In this document: in pieces, positions 6,095 to 9,187 of the stretch
Numbering within the stretch: position 1 is the first letter of the stretch
How the letters are laid out: the number at the start of each line of letters is the position of its first letter
Origin: Lachnospiraceae bacterium UBA1753
Lineage (GTDB): Bacteria > Bacillota > Clostridia > Lachnospirales > Lachnospiraceae
DNA: 9,187 bases
Assembly: GCA_002317595.1 (NCBI GenBank)
Contig: DCHL01000136.1
Location: 1-9,187, forward strand
Reading direction: 5' to 3'
Position numbers and translations under genes: made by a program
Notes under the pieces: model-generated
Databases searched by the model: none
Seen by the model: the letters and a program-made list of their open reading frames with translations, nothing else
What the model was told of the DNA's origin: nothing

Positions 6095-7368
6095 CGACCG
6101 CCCTCCTTAGCTGCCTCATTACTAAGTGACACAGCCTTAGCTGCAATCACTCCCACTGCAAACCAGAAAATCGGAGTTGCGAGCTGGTACTCGAGGATAT
6201 TGGAACCCACTGACTGAAGCAGCGTAACCGCAATGATTCCCACCTCGGCTGCGCAGAGGCGAAGATTCTTAACGCCGTACTTGAAGCTCAGAATCATCAG
6301 GTACACAAAAATGGCTGTTCCGATTATTCCCATCTCAACAAAGAGCTTGGCAAGACCGCCATCTGCAACCAGGTGAAGTGTAATTCCATTCGCCCTGTGG
6401 CCATTCGCACCAAGTCCATTGCCGAGCCAAAGATTACTCATGTTATTTATTGCGCCCACCCACTGGTCAGAGCGCTGTCCTATTGCTCCAGGAAGAGATA
6501 CAAGCCTGTAGTAGACCTTCATGATTGCCCTGAAGCCTACAATGCAAAGGAGTACGAATCCTGCGCCAAGAGCACCAATCTCTATCGCAAATATCTTCTT
6601 AGGCAGAAGCTTATAGATAAAGAATACCAGGTAGTTCACATACACAAGCACCATAAGTGCCACCACCATGGCCGAACGCTGGTTACTCATAAATGCAAAG
6701 AACAGACCTAGGAAGAGAAGTATCTTTCCCTTCTTCCCTTCGCTCTCAAGAACAATACGTGCGGAGGCGAGCATAGCTGCCACTGACAGGTATCCCATCA
6801 GTATGCTGCCGATTACAGAAAGCATCCTTACTCTCATCGTTCCTGCATCCGCCTTTGAAATTAAACTTAGATTAAACAAATAGTCCAAGTAGAACTGTGG
6901 CGCCGTAACAAACAGCACAACTCCTATCGCTCCAACTATATATACCGCGATAATAAACTTCCTGTAGAAGCTGTCAATCTCTGATTCTGCGATGGTTCTT
7001 CCTACAAAATAGAAGATCATTGGCAGGATTCCCGTCGAGAATTCACCAAGCCACACAGACACAGGCATACCAAATCTCACGCACCAGAGTCCTGAAAGCA
7101 GGTTGTAGATAAAATAGAGGGATGCTAAAATATCGAGAGAATTCAGCAAAGTTAATTTCTCTTTTAATTTTTCGTCACCAACGCTAATCCCGTTTCCTGC
7201 TACCAGCGTCACAGCGCTCTGCAGATATATCAGCAGAAGCAGTAACGTCGCAATGACACCGGGCCTTATGGAAAGAGACACCAGTGTCAGGATATATCCC
7301 AAAATCACAAGAATGTAATACCAGGCATATAATCCATATTTACTTTTGTAATTCAGAAAATCTCTCAT
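6091..7368 (-). CDS. wzy: Wzy-like polysaccharide (O-antigen) polymerase
   Basis: A 425-residue polytopic membrane protein, judged to be the repeat-unit polymerase from topology and context. Hydrophobic segments lie at about 14-32, 37-56, 76-95, 110-124, 138-156, 182-203, 216-227, 233-252, 260-279, 340-360, 374-395 and 400-412. A long loop between about 280 and 338 holds GAIGQRSDQW and NLWLGNGLGANGH (312-324), like the large polar loop of O-antigen ligase/polymerase proteins. FMSNQRSAMVVAL (226-238) resembles the 'tgSRgall' motif of that family. I place the start at ATG 7366-7368, which has AAGG 7 nt upstream; a TTG immediately before it is an alternative. Wzy proteins diverge strongly, so the family call is moderate; a distinct ligase function is possible. 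It ends in a 4-nt overlap with wbsX. Confidence 0.8.
   Translation of the reverse strand: MRDFLNYKSKYGLYAWYYILVILGYILTLVSLSIRPGVIATLLLLLIYLQSAVTLVAGNGISVGDEKLKEKLTLLNSLDILASLYFIYNLLSGLWCVRFGMPVSVWLGEFSTGILPMIFYFVGRTIAESEIDSFYRKFIIAVYIVGAIGVVLFVTAPQFYLDYLFNLSLISKADAGTMRVRMLSVIGSILMGYLSVAAMLASARIVLESEGKKGKILLFLGLFFAFMSNQRSAMVVALMVLVYVNYLVFFIYKLLPKKIFAIEIGALGAGFVLLCIVGFRAIMKVYYRLVSLPGAIGQRSDQWVGAINNMSNLWLGNGLGANGHRANGITLHLVADGGLAKLFVEMGIIGTAIFVYLMILSFKYGVKNLRLCAAEVGIIAVTLLQSVGSNILEYQLATPIFWFAVGVIAAKAVSLSNEAAKEGGR
6102..6108 (-). promoter_or_regulatory. Full-consensus ribosome binding site of wbsX
   Basis: AAGGAGG inside the last codons of wzy, 7 nt before the wbsX ATG. It is the strongest Shine-Dalgarno sequence in the window. 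Most other starts here have weak or repeated motifs, so wbsX may be translated better than its neighbours. Confidence 0.8.
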
Positions 7369-7372
7369 CAAG

Positions 7373-7411
7373 TTACCTTATCAGGATACCTTGTCAGGTC
7401 ACCCCATCAGA
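7373..7411 (-). repeat. Three tandem 13-nt repeats forming the GT4-wzy spacer
   Basis: On the plus strand the spacer divides exactly into TTACCTTATCAGG (7373-7385), ATACCTTGTCAGG (7386-7398) and TCACCCCATCAGA (7399-7411). The first two match at 11 of 13 positions; the third matches the first at 9. A degenerate fourth unit (7360-7372, 8 of 13) covers the wzy start. On the coding strand each unit carries a Shine-Dalgarno-like core (GGGGTGA, AAGGTAT, AAGGTAA). Only the last is at normal distance from the ATG. Confidence 0.7.
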
Positions 7412-8557
7412 TTATTTTATTGAGCCAGTTATGATTCTCACAATCTCACCATGACTACTCTTGTCGCTTGATTTTTCAGGCGATGCAGCCTCATCATCAA
7501 CCTCAACCGGCGCAAGCTTTCCGGTGATAACCTCCTCCATCAGGTCAGCCAGACGCTTCTCATCGAAGGGGTCAAAGTATCTCACATTCTCATATCCCTC
7601 AAGCACCTCATGGCAGAACGGACAGTCAGATGCCAGAATAAGGGTTCCTATCTGTCTGGCCTCCGCCAGCGGAACACCGAAGGTCTCAATATACGAGGGA
7701 AAAATAAGGGTACTCTGTCCATACTCCCTCACCACTTCCTCGCGGCCCACTCTGCCAGTCCAGAGAATGTTATTGTGCGGATCAGGATAAGTCCTTGCCG
7801 TCACATCCGACAGCCCCTTGAGCGTGAAATGTACCTTGAAATCAGTTATTCCATTACTGTTGAGGATTGCCGCCGCCTTGAGCACGCACTCGTGGTTCTT
7901 ATAAAGTATCTCACCAGAGGGAAAGAAGAAGCTTGTATTGCTCCATGTATCCCCTGTGTTCTTCGTCCTATACATCGACAGGTCCGTGACCTGCGGAAGC
8001 ACCTTGCATACCTTATCAAGGCTCACATGGTTCTTAGCAGCCACAGCCTCCCTCATCCACTCTGTCTGAACGATAACGCGGTCTGCGCGCCTTACAGAGG
8101 CATCTATCAGGCTTCCAATGAGATACTGGTACACAGCATACTCACGCTCTTCCTTGTCGATGAACGAAAATTTCTTCGTCTTCTGGAATCCCAGCGGCTG
8201 ATGCACGTAGACAATCTGTGGAATCCTGTCACCCTTCCTGCCGTACTCACCATCAGACCTGCGCCTCATTTTTCCTACGGTCAGCGTGTTCTGAAGCGAA
8301 AATACAACATCAGGCTCAAGACTCTCTATATATTTTTTCCCCGAAACAAGGTCAAACCAGAGTCTGTCCTTCTGCGAGCGCTTAACCTTGTCAAGCACGA
8401 TGACCTTGATATGGTCACAGGGCTCAAGGTAATTGCCGCCAGTCAGGAATATCCACTCATGCTCCTGGCAGTTCTCCTTGACGTACTCATAGAAATCCAT
8501 CAGGATTGCCAACGCTCCAGTCTTGCTCGCCGCAATATCATTAACAACTATACGCAT
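7412..8557 (-). CDS. GT4-family glycosyltransferase
   Basis: Cytoplasmic, membrane-associated transferase of one sugar to the lipid-linked repeat unit. The 381 residues show a GT-B layout. The N-terminal domain starts MRIVVNDIAASKTGALAIL, with a glycine-poor acceptor loop; VYVHQPLGF (117-125) and RADRVIVQTEWM (157-168) are common in the middle of GT4 enzymes. The C-terminal nucleotide-sugar domain begins near FFFPSGEILYKNHE (210-223). ETFGVPLAE (291-299) is the E-x7-E motif, E291 and E299, of retaining GT4 enzymes. The last 35 residues include an acidic, Ser/Lys-rich low-complexity stretch (DDEAASPEKSSDKSS), probably disordered. The start lies 9 nt after the upstream stop with only a weak GGTGG signal, suggesting translational coupling. 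Following an fnlC-like gene it could use an N-acetyl-fucosamine donor, as WbuB-type enzymes do, but the sequence does not show the sugar. Confidence 0.9.
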   Translation of the reverse strand: MRIVVNDIAASKTGALAILMDFYEYVKENCQEHEWIFLTGGNYLEPCDHIKVIVLDKVKRSQKDRLWFDLVSGKKYIESLEPDVVFSLQNTLTVGKMRRRSDGEYGRKGDRIPQIVYVHQPLGFQKTKKFSFIDKEEREYAVYQYLIGSLIDASVRRADRVIVQTEWMREAVAAKNHVSLDKVCKVLPQVTDLSMYRTKNTGDTWSNTSFFFPSGEILYKNHECVLKAAAILNSNGITDFKVHFTLKGLSDVTARTYPDPHNNILWTGRVGREEVVREYGQSTLIFPSYIETFGVPLAEARQIGTLILASDCPFCHEVLEGYENVRYFDPFDEKRLADLMEEVITGKLAPVEVDDEAASPEKSSDKSSHGEIVRIITGSIK

Positions 8558-8566
8558 AAACCACCA

Positions 8567-9187
8567 CTATTTAAGCCAGATAGTCTTGTTCACAATCTCA
8601 GTGTAGCTCTGGATGAGCTTAACCACCTTCACTGACACGTTCATGTCAGCATAGTCCTCAGCCATCACCACTGGCTCATTGTTCTCAAACATAGCCACGG
8701 CAAGCTCTGTCGCCTGCTCCACATCCCTGCCCTTGATTCCACCGATGACGATGGTGCCCTTGTCAAGGACCTCAGGGCGCTCCGTAGAGGTCCTGATGAG
8801 GACTCCGGGGAAGCCGAGCATCGCTGACTCCTCTGATAGTGTTCCCGAGTCAGAGAGCACGCAGAATGCGTTCTGCTGAAGCTTGTTGTAGTCAAAGAAG
8901 CCGAAGGGCTTCATGTTCTGTACCAGCGGATGAAACTTGAAATCCCTCTGCTCAATGAACTTCTTTGAGCGTGGATGAGTAGAGTAGATAACCGGCATCT
9001 GGTACTTCTCAGCTATATTGTTGATTGACTGCATGAGGTCCATGAAGTTCTCCTCAAGGTCAATATTCTCTTCTCTATGGGCGGACACAAGAATGTACTT
9101 TCGGCTCTCAAGACCAAGTCTCTCAAGCACATCTGAAGCAGCAATCTCGTCAGCATGGTCACGGAGCACCTCGCGCATGGGAGAACC
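8567..9187 (-). CDS. fnlC: UDP-HexNAc 2-epimerase, FnlC/WecB family (5' end outside window)
   Basis: Only the last 206 residues are present. The frame is open through the window edge, where GSPMREVL reads on upstream, so the internal Met is not the start. Full members have about 370-390 residues. Visible family motifs are SAHREEN (the conserved His-Arg-Glu segment), YSTHPRSKK, FGFFDYNKLQ, SDSGTLSEES and STERPE. WecB-type UDP-GlcNAc epimerases usually read DSGGIQEE; DSGTLSEES and the FDYNKLQ segment fit instead the FnlC/Cap5G/WbjD branch, which epimerises a UDP-6-deoxy-HexNAc to UDP-N-acetyl-L-fucosamine. If so, fnlA- and fnlB-like genes should lie just upstream, outside the window. A plain UDP-GlcNAc/ManNAc epimerase is the alternative. 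The GT4 gene starts 9 nt downstream. Confidence 0.85.
   Translation of the reverse strand, partial: GSPMREVLRDHADEIAASDVLERLGLESRKYILVSAHREENIDLEENFMDLMQSINNIAEKYQMPVIYSTHPRSKKFIEQRDFKFHPLVQNMKPFGFFDYNKLQQNAFCVLSDSGTLSEESAMLGFPGVLIRTSTERPEVLDKGTIVIGGIKGRDVEQATELAVAMFENNEPVVMAEDYADMNVSVKVVKLIQSYTEIVNKTIWLK

Noticed and set aside
7366..7371. TTG at 7369-7371 as the wzy start
   Set aside because: The ATG immediately after it has better spacing (7 nt) from the AAGG site; TTG would have only 4 nt.
7610..8635. A 341-codon open frame on the plus strand, antisense to the GT4 and epimerase genes
   Set aside because: The translation has no recognisable motif, is rich in His, Arg and Leu as expected from antisense of these codons, and lies over two well-supported genes. 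Its length comes from codon bias on the opposite strand.

Overview
The window is a stretch of a Wzx/Wzy-type surface polysaccharide (capsule or exopolysaccharide) gene cluster. Every convincing gene lies on the minus strand, so the locus reads from position 9187 down to 1. Moderate GC content, a strong AAGGAGG ribosome binding site, a textbook sigma-A promoter and the style of the proteins suggest a Gram-positive anaerobe of the Clostridia, perhaps Lachnospiraceae. That assignment is inference; no marker gene is present.

In transcription order the genes are: (1) the C-terminal 206 residues of an FnlC/WecB-family UDP-HexNAc 2-epimerase (8567-9187, cut by the window edge); (2) a GT4 glycosyltransferase (7412-8557); (3) a polytopic Wzy-like polymerase (6091-7368); (4) a WbsX/GH99-like protein (5015-6094); (5) a GT2 glycosyltransferase (3971-4972); (6) a large protein with a C-terminal KpsS/KpsC-like capsule synthesis domain (2302-3978); (7) a NeuB-family nonulosonic acid synthase (1132-2220); (8) a Wzx-like flippase (1-1085, cut by the other edge). 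The flippase was found by translating the minus strand directly; its 361 visible codons are open without interruption.

Together the genes would supply two sugars (an N-acetyl-fucosamine-type nucleotide sugar and a nonulosonic acid), build the lipid-linked repeat unit, flip it (Wzx) and polymerise it (Wzy). Genes 1-6 are tightly packed, with gaps of 9 to 42 nt or overlaps of 4 to 8 nt, and look like one operon. Before neuB there is an 81-nt spacer with a perfect-consensus promoter, TTGACA-17-TATAAT, whose -35 box overlaps the stop codon of the preceding gene. This suggests that neuB and wzx can be transcribed independently.

The most unusual structure is in the spacers. The gaps before wzy and before the GT2 gene are built of tandem imperfect 13- or 14-nt repeats, each unit carrying a Shine-Dalgarno-like core, and the gap before wzx has a weaker version. 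The pre-GT2 spacer also forms an in-frame 12-codon mini-ORF that bridges wbsX and the GT2 gene. I found no tRNA, rRNA, CRISPR array, insertion sequence or convincing terminator, and no non-coding stretch longer than 81 nt.
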